64,000 bases of DNA from Pedobacter sp. BMA (lineage in GTDB: Bacteria; Bacteroidota; Bacteroidia; Sphingobacteriales; Sphingobacteriaceae), in assembly GCF_001027745.1 (NCBI RefSeq), contig NZ_LECU01000005.1, forward strand, positions 372,001 to 436,000, read 5' to 3'. The position numbers and the translations under genes are program-made. This document shows positions 52,465 to 61,787 of the stretch, piece by piece; the first letter of the stretch is position 1; each line of letters starts with the position of its first letter. The notes under the pieces are model-generated. The model was not told the DNA's origin and did no database searches. It saw only the letters and a list, made by a program, of their open reading frames with translations.

Positions 52465-55400
52465 TTACAGCGTAATTTTCGCCCCGATGTTTACAAATTT
52501 GTTTTGAGGATACTGCAATCCATTGTCATCCGCAATTTCAGGATCAACACCAAATTCCTTTAAGTTATCGATAGAAAACAGATTGTATCCGTTTACATAA
52601 ATCCTGGCATTTTGAATTTTAACTTTCTCTAGCCATTTCTTAGGCAAGGTGTAACCAATTTCCAGGGTACGGGCACGTAAGTATTTTACATTATGCAACC
52701 AGAAGGTTGAATTTTTGTTGTAATTGCTATGGCCACCATCGTTAAAGCGTAACGCAGGGTACTTTCCGGCAATCCAGGGACTGTTCAAATTAAACGGATC
52801 TGTACGGTGCCAGCTGTCATCAGCAAAGTTTTGCAACAATGCACCATTGTTCTGGAAAGCCCAGCGTTGTTCCCAGTTCTGGTTCCACGAGTACATTGAA
52901 CCGCCTGAAAAGTCGGCAGTGAAATCGAAGTTTTTATAAGAGCCGCCAAGGGTAAAGCCAAAACCCATATTCGGCTGACCTGTGGTAGTGTAGCCTATCG
53001 GGCGCTGATCAAGGTTATCAATTACACCATCATTATTCTGATCTTTGTATATCAAATCACCTGGCAAAAGGGTACGGTTACCTTTACCATCAATATTTAC
53101 TTTATAGTTATTAATTTCGTCGATATTCTGGAACTGTCCCGTAACTTCATATCCCCAGAAAATGTCAGTGTACCGGTTGGTCATGCTATTCCGGTATTGG
53201 TCCCATGAGTTTCCAAAGCGGGGTTTATATTGCTCCAGGTATTTTCTTCTGCTGATGGAAATGTTTCCGCCTACATTGTAGTTGAATTCACCAATCTTGT
53301 CACGGTAGTTTAATGAGAACTCAGCACCATACTGTGCATCGCTTTCCAGATTTTCACGACTCAGCTCATACCCTAATTCAGCGGGAACGGCTACATCATT
53401 TTTTACCTGCGGAAGGCCTGTTCTTTTTCTGTAAAAATAATCTGCTGTTCCGGAAAGCTTACTGTTAAACATACTAAAATCAAGCCCGATGTCTGTAATA
53501 CGGCTTTCGAACCAGGATAAGTTGTTAATAATCGGTCCCTTGTCGCGTGAGGTGGTGATGTTACGCCCATCCAATATCACACTACCCTGATTATAGCGAT
53601 ATCCTGGTAAATAAGCAAATGGATCAAGTCCGTCGATATTATCATCACCCAAAACACCATAAGATGCACGGAGTTTCAAATCGTTCAACACTGTAGATTC
53701 GCCTAACAGGTTTTTCATGAATTTTTCCTGCGTAATTCTCCAGCCTATTGATGCAGATGGGAAATAACCGACACGTCTGTCTGGAGCAAATTTCCAGGAA
53801 GCATCTCTGCGACCGGATAGTTCTAAATAATACCTGTTGTCGTAGTTGTAGTTTAGTCTCGCCACATAACCTAAGCGGGCTTCTTCATCTTGTTGATCAG
53901 CATAGTCCTGTCCGTCAAGATCGGCAAACTGCAATACCGGCAATACATTGGTTTGTGGTACCGCATGCTGGAAAGTATAAGTCCTGAACCTGTCCAAACG
54001 CTCGGCTACCAATACACCGCCTACGGTATGTTTACCGAAAGTGCGGTTATAGTTCGCCTGAATCTGGTAGGTATTGGTATAAATCTTTTCGGTTCTCCGC
54101 TCACGGTAAGGATTCGAACTGCCTACCCGTTTTTCATATATACCGGTTGTCGAGTTGTAATGGTAAACATCGTAGGTATATTCATGACCATTAATCAGGT
54201 TATCAGCGATGTAATAAGAATACAATCCTTTAATCTCCAACCCTTTTATCGGCGTATCATAAGAAGCAGTAAGGTTGGTTTGAAGTACCCTCCAGTCCGA
54301 CCTCCAGTAGCCACTCAAAGCCTTGCTTTGTACAGCAAACTGTTCTGTATTGTGCCCGATATCATTCGGGTAATTAGGGTTGCCGTTGGCATAAGCCTGT
54401 TCAAGCGGTGTATTTCTGAATAAGGCAAATCTGGCAGCGAAATAATCATCACCTCCCGGTACACCAGGCTGGTCGCGTGTTTCTATCCTGCCATTAATCA
54501 GCATCCCCACTTTAAAGCGGTCAGTAATTTTAGCCTCAATATTACTTTGAATATTGGTTCTGTTAAAGTCGAATTCACGTGAAGTTCCGAAAACCCCTTT
54601 TTGATCAAGGCGTGTGGCAGAGAAATAGTAGTTCAGCTTATCTGTACCTCCCGATGCATTCAGGTTAACAGAATATTGAGGGGCATTAGGTGCAATAATG
54701 ATGTCTTTCCAGTTCTGGCTCTGAAAGCCCGGATCAGTACCCACACGCCATTGCTCTATTTCTTTTTGGGTTACGCCGGTTGCACCGGTCTGGTTAAGCT
54801 CAGCGATGGCTTTACCCAAAATCCACTGATAGGCATCAGTTGTTTCCGGGAAACGTGACCAGTTCTGCCATCCCGTATAGGCATCCACTACAAAAGTGTT
54901 GCGGCTGTTTGTTTTTCCCCGTTTGGTAGTTACCAATACCACCCCATTCGATGCACGGCTACCGTAGATAGCGGCCGAAGCATCTTTAAGTACACTGATA
55001 CTTTCGATATCGTTCGGCGAGATGTTATTGAACTGACCGGCATCCTGCTGAATCCCATCAATTACATACAATGGATTTCCCATATTACGGATCTGGATGT
55101 TTGCCGAAGCACCGGGTCTTCCATCTGGCATTCTAAATGAAACACCAGGTAGCTTGCCTGCTAAACCGGTGCTCACCGTAGAACCACCATGTACTTTTTC
55201 AAAGTCCTTGCTGGTAATCGTCGCAATTGATCCGGTAATGGCTTCTTTCTTTTGGGTGTTGTAACCCACTACCACTACTTCAGTTAAATCATTTTTGGTA
55301 GGTACCAGTTTTACATTTACGGTAGATCGGCCATTGAGCAGTACTTCCTGACTGTCGTAACCCACATAAATAAATACCAGCGTAGCATTTTTATCTGCTA

Positions 55401-55671
55401 CCTGAATTCTGAATTTACCACTTCCGTCGGTCGTTGTTCCAACAGTGGTGCCTTTAACTTTGATACTGGCGCCAACAACCGTTGCCCCGGTCTCGTCGGT
55501 AACGGTACCGGTAACCGTTCCAGGTTCTTGCGCACTGAGCTGAAGCGACAATAGCACTAAAGCAAATGAGCTAAAAATAAAAGGGAGTAATCTGCTTCTG
55601 AGATGGAATTTCTTAAAGAAATCCCTAAAGGAGCCTGAGTCTACGCCATAGGAGTATACACTTCTTTTCAT
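52465..55671 (-). CDS. SusC/RagA-family TonB-dependent outer-membrane transporter
   Basis: A 1068-aa TonB-dependent importer of oligosaccharides. Signal peptide within about 28-48 after an extended basic N-terminus; carboxypeptidase-like regulatory domain about 50-135 (GTVTGTVTDETGATVVGASI); TonB-box-like TEVVVVGYNTQKKE; plug about 140-250 (KDASAAIYGSRASNGVVLVTTKRG); then a 22-strand barrel ending NIGAKITL. First gene of the six-gene PUL operon, divergent from the split HTCS regulator across a 230-bp region that must hold both promoters. Ligand unknown; the hydrolases suggest an arabinose/xylose/galactose-bearing plant glycan. Confidence 0.96.
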   Translation of the reverse strand: MKRSVYSYGVDSGSFRDFFKKFHLRSRLLPFIFSSFALVLLSLQLSAQEPGTVTGTVTDETGATVVGASIKVKGTTVGTTTDGSGKFRIQVADKNATLVFIYVGYDSQEVLLNGRSTVNVKLVPTKNDLTEVVVVGYNTQKKEAITGSIATITSKDFEKVHGGSTVSTGLAGKLPGVSFRMPDGRPGASANIQIRNMGNPLYVIDGIQQDAGQFNNISPNDIESISVLKDASAAIYGSRASNGVVLVTTKRGKTNSRNTFVVDAYTGWQNWSRFPETTDAYQWILGKAIAELNQTGATGVTQKEIEQWRVGTDPGFQSQNWKDIIIAPNAPQYSVNLNASGGTDKLNYYFSATRLDQKGVFGTSREFDFNRTNIQSNIEAKITDRFKVGMLINGRIETRDQPGVPGGDDYFAARFALFRNTPLEQAYANGNPNYPNDIGHNTEQFAVQSKALSGYWRSDWRVLQTNLTASYDTPIKGLEIKGLYSYYIADNLINGHEYTYDVYHYNSTTGIYEKRVGSSNPYRERRTEKIYTNTYQIQANYNRTFGKHTVGGVLVAERLDRFRTYTFQHAVPQTNVLPVLQFADLDGQDYADQQDEEARLGYVARLNYNYDNRYYLELSGRRDASWKFAPDRRVGYFPSASIGWRITQEKFMKNLLGESTVLNDLKLRASYGVLGDDNIDGLDPFAYLPGYRYNQGSVILDGRNITTSRDKGPIINNLSWFESRITDIGLDFSMFNSKLSGTADYFYRKRTGLPQVKNDVAVPAELGYELSRENLESDAQYGAEFSLNYRDKIGEFNYNVGGNISISRRKYLEQYKPRFGNSWDQYRNSMTNRYTDIFWGYEVTGQFQNIDEINNYKVNIDGKGNRTLLPGDLIYKDQNNDGVIDNLDQRPIGYTTTGQPNMGFGFTLGGSYKNFDFTADFSGGSMYSWNQNWEQRWAFQNNGALLQNFADDSWHRTDPFNLNSPWIAGKYPALRFNDGGHSNYNKNSTFWLHNVKYLRARTLEIGYTLPKKWLEKVKIQNARIYVNGYNLFSIDNLKEFGVDPEIADDNGLQYPQNKFVNIGAKITL

Positions 55672-55850
55672 ATAGGTTAGTGATTTGGTTAGTTTTAGAA
55701 GTAAATTGTTTTAGTTCATTTAAATCTTATTCAAAGATTGTGCTTTTAACAGCTAGAGTGATTGCTGATTTGTATCATAATTTCTCCAAATTGTCTCGTT
55801 TTATCAATAACCTCTAGCTAAACATCTTGGTACAATAAAATCGTTTTAGG

Positions 55851-55881
55851 TTGCTCGCCTTGCAGATGTTTAATATATTTG
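55851..55881 (+). promoter_or_regulatory. Promoter of the sensor-kinase gene (-33 TTG / -7 TATATTTG)
   Basis: TTG at 55851-55853, a 20-bp spacer, and TATATTTG at 55874-55881 together fit the Bacteroidota consensus (TTTG, 19-21 bp, TAnnTTTG). This is the best complete promoter seen in the window. The leader to the TTG start codon would be only about 14 nt. Confidence 0.65.
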
Positions 55882-55901
55882 AAGCCTGACCAAAGTACCC
55901 A

Positions 55902-58900
55902 TTGAAAAAGCCAGTCATCCTCTTCGTTCTTATTTGTTTTGCCAGAATACTGGTGGCACAGCCCTATTATTTCAGGCGCTATCAGGTCGAAAACGGCTTA
56001 TCAAACAATACCGTTTTTTGCATCGCGCAGGATGAAAAGGGCTTTATGTGGTTTGGCACCAAAGACGGACTGAACCGCTTTGATGGCTATTCCTTTAAAA
56101 CCTACCGCCATGATCAGGAACACAAAGGCAGCTTAGGCAATGATTTGATTTATGCCGTTCACGTAGATAAACAAAATACTTTATGGACAGGTACCAACGA
56201 TGGTATATTTGAATACCAGCCTGCAACGGAAAGTTTCCTGCTTTTAGCGGAAACAAAAGGAATGCGGATCATCGACCTGATTAGTGACCTCGCCGGCAAC
56301 CTGTGGTTTACGTCGTCATTTAAGCTCTACCGCTACCATAAATCATCCCGGAAACTGTACACTTTCAGCAAAGAAGTAAATTTTGATGCCTCTGCGCTGA
56401 TGCTTTCGGCAAGCGGGCAGGTGTGGGTAAGTACCGGACGTGGAACCGTAGAACGTTATGATGTCAAAACCAATAGATTTGAAAGCTTCAGCGTAAACGG
56501 CATCAACCAAAAACCGGAATATGGGTGGGTATCCAAGATGGTTGAGACCACCGGCGGATTGCTCTTGATCGGAACCACCAACCAGGGGCTTAAATTACTG
56601 GATCCCATCACACAGAAATCCAGGAACATCATCACCCTTAACGACGATAAAACCCCCGTTTTTGTTCGGGATATCAAGCAAACCGCAGCCCACGAATTCT
56701 GGATCGGCACAGAATCGGGCATATACATCTATAATGATTCCTTGCAAAAAATCATCAACCTCAGGAAGCAGTATAATAATGATTACGCATTGAGCGATAA
56801 CGCCATTTATACGATATTCAAAGATCGGGATGGTGGCGTATGGACCGGCTCCTACTTTGGTGGCGTTAATTATTACTCCACACACACCTCCCTGTTCACC
56901 AAGTATTTTCCGCAAAAAGCCAGTAACTCCATCAGTGGAAATGATGTCAGAGAGATCACCAAAGACCATAATGGCAACTTCTGGATTGGCACCGAAGATG
57001 CCGGATTGAACAAGCTAAATCCCAGAACCGGTATGTTCAAACATTTTCTACCTGACGGCAGAAAAGGCAGTATCTCTTATGCCAATATCCATGGCTTGCT
57101 CGTGGACGGTGATCGACTCTGGGTAGGAACTTTTGAACATGGCCTCGACCTGTTCGACCTGAAAACGGAACGGGTAATTAAACATTACCAGGCGGGTGTA
57201 GGAAATATGCTGCGCACCAACTTTATCGTAACCTTTTGCAAAACCAGGAAAGGTGAAATTATTGTTGCCACCATTAACGGAATTTATCAGTACAACCGTA
57301 AAACCGACGACTTCGAACCCATCCCCGGTTTGCCTTTTCTGTTTTATGATTCCTTAACCGAAGATCCTGCAGGAAACATCTGGGCGGGTAGCTTTAATGA
57401 TGGGGTTTTCAGGTTCAACCTGACCCGGAAGGGTTTTACAAACTTTAGAAACGATCCGGGCAATCCAGGCTCCATCAGCCACAATACGATAAACAGCATT
57501 TTTGTGGATAGCCAGAACAATATCTGGGTAACCACCGATGGTGGAGGCCTGTGCCGCTATTATCCAAAAACAAACCGTTTTAGCCGCTATGGCCTTAAAA
57601 ATGGTTTCCCAAGTAATTACCTCTTCAAAATTGAAGAAGATCAAAAAGGCAAATTCTGGATCAGCAGCACCCGTGGACTCATCCACTTCGATCCAAAGTC
57701 AGGTCTGAATAAAACTTATTCCAAAACCAACGGGCTACTTACCGACCAGTTTAATTATAGCTCGGCTTACAAAGACATTAACGGCCGGATGTATTTTGGA
57801 AGTGTAAAAGGACTGATCAGTTTTGATCCCCACGCCTTTGCACCAAACACGATAGAAACACAAGTGTTTTTAACCGGCTTTCAAATCAACGGCCAGGAAA
57901 CTTCCAGCGACGCAAAAGCACAGGTATTGGAAAAGTCAATTGTTGATACCGATACCATTACCCTCAGCTTCGACCAATCCTCTTTCAGCGTCGACTTCGC
58001 AGCCTTGAATTACCAGTCGCCCGAAATGACCGAATATGCCTACAAGATGAAAGGCTTGTACAAAGATTGGGAATACCTGAAAACCAACAGGAAGATATAC
58101 TTCACCAAACTCGCCCCGGGGAACTATACACTCGAGGTAAAAGCGCTACTGGAAGGGAGCAGCACCTGGAGTACAAAAAATGTGAAACTCCTGATCAGAG
58201 TATTGCCCCCTTTTTACCTTAGCACATGGGCCTACCTGCTATATATCGCTTTAATCGCAGCAATAATGCTGATTCTGGTGAGAAGATACCACCGGAAAAT
58301 ACAGCTGAAGAACAACAGAAGAATGGAAGCATTCGAACATGAAAAACAAAAAGAGGTTTATCAGGCCAAGATTGAGTTTTTTACCAATGTTGCCCATGAA
58401 ATCAGAACGCCGTTAACCCTGATCATAGGCCCGATGGAGAAACTGATCAAACAGGCGAAAGATGTGCCCGCCATTGAAAAGAACCTGCGGATTATGGACA
58501 GAAACACCGACCGGCTGCTCAAACTCACCAATCAGCTGCTCGACTTCAGAAAAACAGAAACCAGTGGATTCTCGCTGAATTTTGTACAGGCAAACATTTC
58601 AGAAATATTAAAAGATGTGGTATTACAGTTTCAGCCCGCTGCAGAGCAAAACCAGATGAACTGCAACTTACAGCTTCCTGAACAGCAATTAATGGCTTAT
58701 ATCGATGTAGAAGCATTTTATAAAATGATGAGTAACCTGGTAGATAACGCCATAAAGTATGGAAAAAGCCAGGTAGAACTTGCACTTGAAACAGACGATA
58801 AAAACGAAAAATTCTATGTATGGGTTCAAAGCGATGGAAATAAAATACCTGTAGAACTGGAAAACAAGATTTTTGAACCATTCTTCAGGGCCAGGGAAAC

Positions 58901-59075
58901 AGATATCAAAACAGGTACCGGAATTGGATTGTCGATTTCACGGTCGCTTGCACAGTTACACAACGGAAAACTTTACCTTGATCAAAATCAGGAAGCTGTT
59001 AATATATTCGTATTGGAATTACCTGTACACCAGCTTATTGAATTTAATTTGAACGGACAATGGGAGAAACTTTAG
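55902..59075 (+). CDS. Periplasmic-sensing histidine kinase, HTCS type without receiver
   Basis: A 1057-aa membrane kinase sensing PUL breakdown products. It starts at TTG 55902 (an in-frame stop lies just upstream and no ATG suits), giving a good signal peptide (VILFVLICFARILVAQ). Then come two sets of seven-bladed propeller repeats (about 25-670, NGLSNNTVFCIAQDEKGFMWFGTKDG), a Y_Y_Y domain (about 690-770, YAYKMKGLYKDWEYL) and a membrane helix (about 782-800). HisKA follows with His832 (NVAHEIRTPLTLI), then HATPase (NLVDNAIKYG, TGTGIGLSIS). It ends after HATPase; the usual receiver and AraC domains are in the next gene, which overlaps by 16 bp. Confidence 0.93.
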   Translation: MKKPVILFVLICFARILVAQPYYFRRYQVENGLSNNTVFCIAQDEKGFMWFGTKDGLNRFDGYSFKTYRHDQEHKGSLGNDLIYAVHVDKQNTLWTGTNDGIFEYQPATESFLLLAETKGMRIIDLISDLAGNLWFTSSFKLYRYHKSSRKLYTFSKEVNFDASALMLSASGQVWVSTGRGTVERYDVKTNRFESFSVNGINQKPEYGWVSKMVETTGGLLLIGTTNQGLKLLDPITQKSRNIITLNDDKTPVFVRDIKQTAAHEFWIGTESGIYIYNDSLQKIINLRKQYNNDYALSDNAIYTIFKDRDGGVWTGSYFGGVNYYSTHTSLFTKYFPQKASNSISGNDVREITKDHNGNFWIGTEDAGLNKLNPRTGMFKHFLPDGRKGSISYANIHGLLVDGDRLWVGTFEHGLDLFDLKTERVIKHYQAGVGNMLRTNFIVTFCKTRKGEIIVATINGIYQYNRKTDDFEPIPGLPFLFYDSLTEDPAGNIWAGSFNDGVFRFNLTRKGFTNFRNDPGNPGSISHNTINSIFVDSQNNIWVTTDGGGLCRYYPKTNRFSRYGLKNGFPSNYLFKIEEDQKGKFWISSTRGLIHFDPKSGLNKTYSKTNGLLTDQFNYSSAYKDINGRMYFGSVKGLISFDPHAFAPNTIETQVFLTGFQINGQETSSDAKAQVLEKSIVDTDTITLSFDQSSFSVDFAALNYQSPEMTEYAYKMKGLYKDWEYLKTNRKIYFTKLAPGNYTLEVKALLEGSSTWSTKNVKLLIRVLPPFYLSTWAYLLYIALIAAIMLILVRRYHRKIQLKNNRRMEAFEHEKQKEVYQAKIEFFTNVAHEIRTPLTLIIGPMEKLIKQAKDVPAIEKNLRIMDRNTDRLLKLTNQLLDFRKTETSGFSLNFVQANISEILKDVVLQFQPAAEQNQMNCNLQLPEQQLMAYIDVEAFYKMMSNLVDNAIKYGKSQVELALETDDKNEKFYVWVQSDGNKIPVELENKIFEPFFRARETDIKTGTGIGLSISRSLAQLHNGKLYLDQNQEAVNIFVLELPVHQLIEFNLNGQWEKL

Positions 59076-59884
59076 ATAGAACGGACATACCAGGGCATAC
59101 CACAGCACAGCGATCTGTGATTTTGCTGGTAGATGATCATCAGGATATTTTGGATTTCATTTCTGATGACCTGGAAGAAAAATACAAAGTGCTTCAGGCC
59201 AGAAACGGAGTTGAAGCCCTGGCCGTTTTGGAAAATGAGATCGTCCACCTGATTATCAGCGATGTGATGATGCCGGAAATGAATGGTTTCGACTTCTGCG
59301 CCAAAGTAAAGTCGACACCCGAATTCAGCCACATTCCCGTGATCTTATTAACGGCTAAAAACACCCTGCAATCAAAAATAGAGGGCCTGGAACTTGGTGC
59401 CGACGCCTATGTAGAAAAACCCTTCTCGCCTGAGTTTCTCCAGGTACAGGTATCCAGCCTCATTAAAAACAGAAATAAAATAAAGGCCTATTTCTCCAGT
59501 TCACCCCTGCTTCACATGAAAACAATGGGTTCATCCAAAGCCGACGAATTATTTCTCGAAAAGCTGCATGAAACCATTAACAAGAACATCAGTAACCTGA
59601 ATCTGGACGTAGAATTACTGGCGGAAAAGATGAACATGAGCCGCCCCACCTTATACAGAAAAATTAAATCCATATCAGATTTGAGTCCTAATGAGCTGAT
59701 CAACCTCGCACGGTTAAAGAAAGCAGCAGAACTGTTAAGCGAAGGGATGATGAAGATTTACGAGATCTCTGAAGTGGTAGGATATAGTTCTCAATCGCAC
59801 TTCGGCCGTAATTTCTCGAAGCAATTCGGCATGTCGCCAACCGATTATGTGCTCAGCATCAGCCAGGATAAACGAAAGCCATAA
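59060..59884 (+). CDS. Response regulator, receiver plus AraC-type DNA-binding domain
   Basis: A 274-aa regulator. Receiver domain about 18-135, with phospho-Asp68 (IISDVMMPEMNGF), acidic pair LVDDHQD, and conserved Lys in YVEKPFSPEF. AraC/XylS helix-turn-helix pair about 170-268: LLAEKMNMSRPTLYRKIKS and ISEVVGYSSQSHFGRNFSKQFGMSP. It is the natural C-terminal half of an HTCS protein, translated from its own ATG 59060 in the -1 frame relative to the kinase, with a 16-bp overlap. It should activate the adjacent susC operon. Confidence 0.93.
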   Translation: MGETLDRTDIPGHTTAQRSVILLVDDHQDILDFISDDLEEKYKVLQARNGVEALAVLENEIVHLIISDVMMPEMNGFDFCAKVKSTPEFSHIPVILLTAKNTLQSKIEGLELGADAYVEKPFSPEFLQVQVSSLIKNRNKIKAYFSSSPLLHMKTMGSSKADELFLEKLHETINKNISNLNLDVELLAEKMNMSRPTLYRKIKSISDLSPNELINLARLKKAAELLSEGMMKIYEISEVVGYSSQSHFGRNFSKQFGMSPTDYVLSISQDKRKP

Positions 59885-59930
59885 TTTGTTCCCGCAGATT
59901 CAAAAACTTGTCTGATCTGCGGGAAACAAA
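59885..59930. terminator. Inverted repeat between convergent genes, probable bidirectional terminator
   Basis: TTTGTTCCCGCAGAT pairs with ATCTGCGGGAAACAAA around a 15-nt loop. It lies right after the response-regulator stop and just past the phosphatase stop. The flanks are AT-rich but lack a long T run, so efficiency is uncertain. Confidence 0.55.
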
Positions 59931-59933
59931 TAA

Positions 59934-61787
59934 TTATTTCAGTCCATATGCACTGATTATTTTTTTGAAAATCTGTGTATTTGGGTAAACGCCGATAAAG
60001 GCATCCGAACCTGGTCCGTAAGCAAATACAGGAACCATGATATTGGTATGGTCATCTGTACTGAAATTCCCGCGTACTGTTCCTTTTTTGTATGAAGCAT
60101 CCAAAAGCGACAAGCCTCCGGTTTCATGATCGGCAGTTACAATGATCAATGTTTCGCCGTTTTCATCTGCAAACTTTAAGGCTTCGCCCACTAAACGGTC
60201 GAAATCATGTTGCTCGGTCACGGCAAAGGGAAGATCGTTTGCATGTCCGCCATGGTCAATTTGTGCGCCTTCTGCCATAATAAAAAATCCATTCTTGTTC
60301 TTAGAAAGTATCTCAATGCTTTTCAGGAACGAAGTTTTTAGCATCTCTCCCCTGCCATCCAGTACCCTTCTGGTCACCGAATCATCCAATAGCACCACCT
60401 GCTTACCAGCATCAGATGCTACGAAACTTCTCAGGTCCTTCTGGTACACATAGCCTTTTTCCATCAGCTTTGCCATCAGTTGCTGATTGGGTTGATCAGA
60501 AAAGCTGCTGCGTTTAGAGCCTACCAATACGTCTACATGGCCGTTTACAAAATCTGCGGCAATTTCCCTGGTCATCGACCGCTCAGTTTGATGGGCATAA
60601 AATGCCGCCGGTGTAGCATCGGTAATGTCGCCGCTGCTGATAATCCCGCTTTTCACACCCAGCGGAGCCAGCAGATCTGGAATGGCCTGAAGCGGTTTCC
60701 CTGCCGGATCCATACTAATGTAGCGGTTATTGGTTTTACTGCCGGTGGCCATTGCTGTAGCGCCAGCAGCAGAATCTGTAAAGTCAGAGTTCGAAGCTTC
60801 GGTACGTGAAAAACCAATGCGCTTCATCTGAATCATATTCAACTGCCCAAAGTTAGCACTCAGCCCAGCCTGTATTTGCGCCAGCCCCATTCCATCGCCA
60901 ATCAGCAAAATCACGTTCTTCACCTTTTTATCAATTCCATCACTTTTATAGGTGGGCTGATAGGGAATATGTCCTTTAGGATTGGTGTACTCCAGCTTCG
61001 TTCTATTCTGATAAAAATCTTTCAGCAACGCGGGATGATCTGTGCCAATCCAGTCTACGCCCATATGCTCCAGCTCTTTCCAGCTATTGGGATTATCTTT
61101 TGTACCCCAGAAACGAAAGGGTTTACCCAAAGCATGTACTTTGGAAACCACTGATTTCATTTTTTGCAGGTCGCCGGGGGTTGGTGTACCCTTTCCATTC
61201 CATACCGAATAATGTGTGATATCATCGCTGATCATCGCCACGCGTTTAAGCTGTTCGGCAGTATAGTTTATTGCCGGTCTGCCGTCGAAACTAATCAGCT
61301 GTGGATAATCTTTGAACTTTTCTGCCGGTGGTACATTTCCACTCAGTACGATCCTGATGGCAGAAGGGTTTAATGCAGTATCGAACACAGACTCCTTACC
61401 TTTCAAATCCGCCAGTAACGTGGGGATCACATGCTCATAATCTTCTTTGATATCCACCACCAGTTGTAATTTCAAACTGGCATCCGGATAAGGATGCCGG
61501 CCGTTTTCTTTAAAGAAAGCCACCAGGGGGTCTATATAAAGTTTTCTGAGCGTTTTCCCTGGCCTGATTTCAGTACTGTCGTGCGCCACATACAATTCAC
61601 CTTTACGATAAAAAACATCTGCTTCTATAGATCCCATCCCTGCATAGTAAGCGCCCAGCAGCGGGATCTGCTGCTTGTAATCGTTGTGGCTATGTCCGTT
61701 TATCACATTCAGTTTCTGCTGCGCAGAAACTGAATGTACGCCAAAACCGAATAATAACAGACAAATAAGTTTTTTCGTCCTTACCAT
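59934..61787 (-). CDS. Fusion of phosphodiesterase-like domain and alkaline phosphatase
   Basis: A 617-aa secreted protein (signal about 1-22). Residues about 25-265 form a PLC/GDPD-like TIM barrel: NGHSHNDY with His32/His34, EADVF with Glu55/Asp57, and VAHD with His69. Residues about 285-617 form an alkaline phosphatase of the PhoA fold: LLIGDGMG (metal Asp298), DFTDSAAGATAMATG (nucleophile Ser339), AEGAQIDHGGH and VTADHETGG. The order suggests cleavage of a phosphodiester to a monoester, then release of phosphate by the same protein. Its ATG lies 7 bp inside the end of the susD gene. Substrate unknown. Confidence 0.85.
   Translation of the reverse strand: MVRTKKLICLLLFGFGVHSVSAQQKLNVINGHSHNDYKQQIPLLGAYYAGMGSIEADVFYRKGELYVAHDSTEIRPGKTLRKLYIDPLVAFFKENGRHPYPDASLKLQLVVDIKEDYEHVIPTLLADLKGKESVFDTALNPSAIRIVLSGNVPPAEKFKDYPQLISFDGRPAINYTAEQLKRVAMISDDITHYSVWNGKGTPTPGDLQKMKSVVSKVHALGKPFRFWGTKDNPNSWKELEHMGVDWIGTDHPALLKDFYQNRTKLEYTNPKGHIPYQPTYKSDGIDKKVKNVILLIGDGMGLAQIQAGLSANFGQLNMIQMKRIGFSRTEASNSDFTDSAAGATAMATGSKTNNRYISMDPAGKPLQAIPDLLAPLGVKSGIISSGDITDATPAAFYAHQTERSMTREIAADFVNGHVDVLVGSKRSSFSDQPNQQLMAKLMEKGYVYQKDLRSFVASDAGKQVVLLDDSVTRRVLDGRGEMLKTSFLKSIEILSKNKNGFFIMAEGAQIDHGGHANDLPFAVTEQHDFDRLVGEALKFADENGETLIIVTADHETGGLSLLDASYKKGTVRGNFSTDDHTNIMVPVFAYGPGSDAFIGVYPNTQIFKKIISAYGLK

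Noticed and set aside
54105..54125. GGATTCGAAC in the minus-strand susC gene, resembling a tRNA T-arm
   Set aside because: No acceptor, anticodon or D-arm pairing around it, and the frame of a well-conserved SusC gene runs through.
55902..59884. Programmed -1 frameshift joining kinase and regulator
   Set aside because: No slippery heptamer or downstream pseudoknot is visible, and a normal ATG opens the second gene, so separate translation explains the layout.
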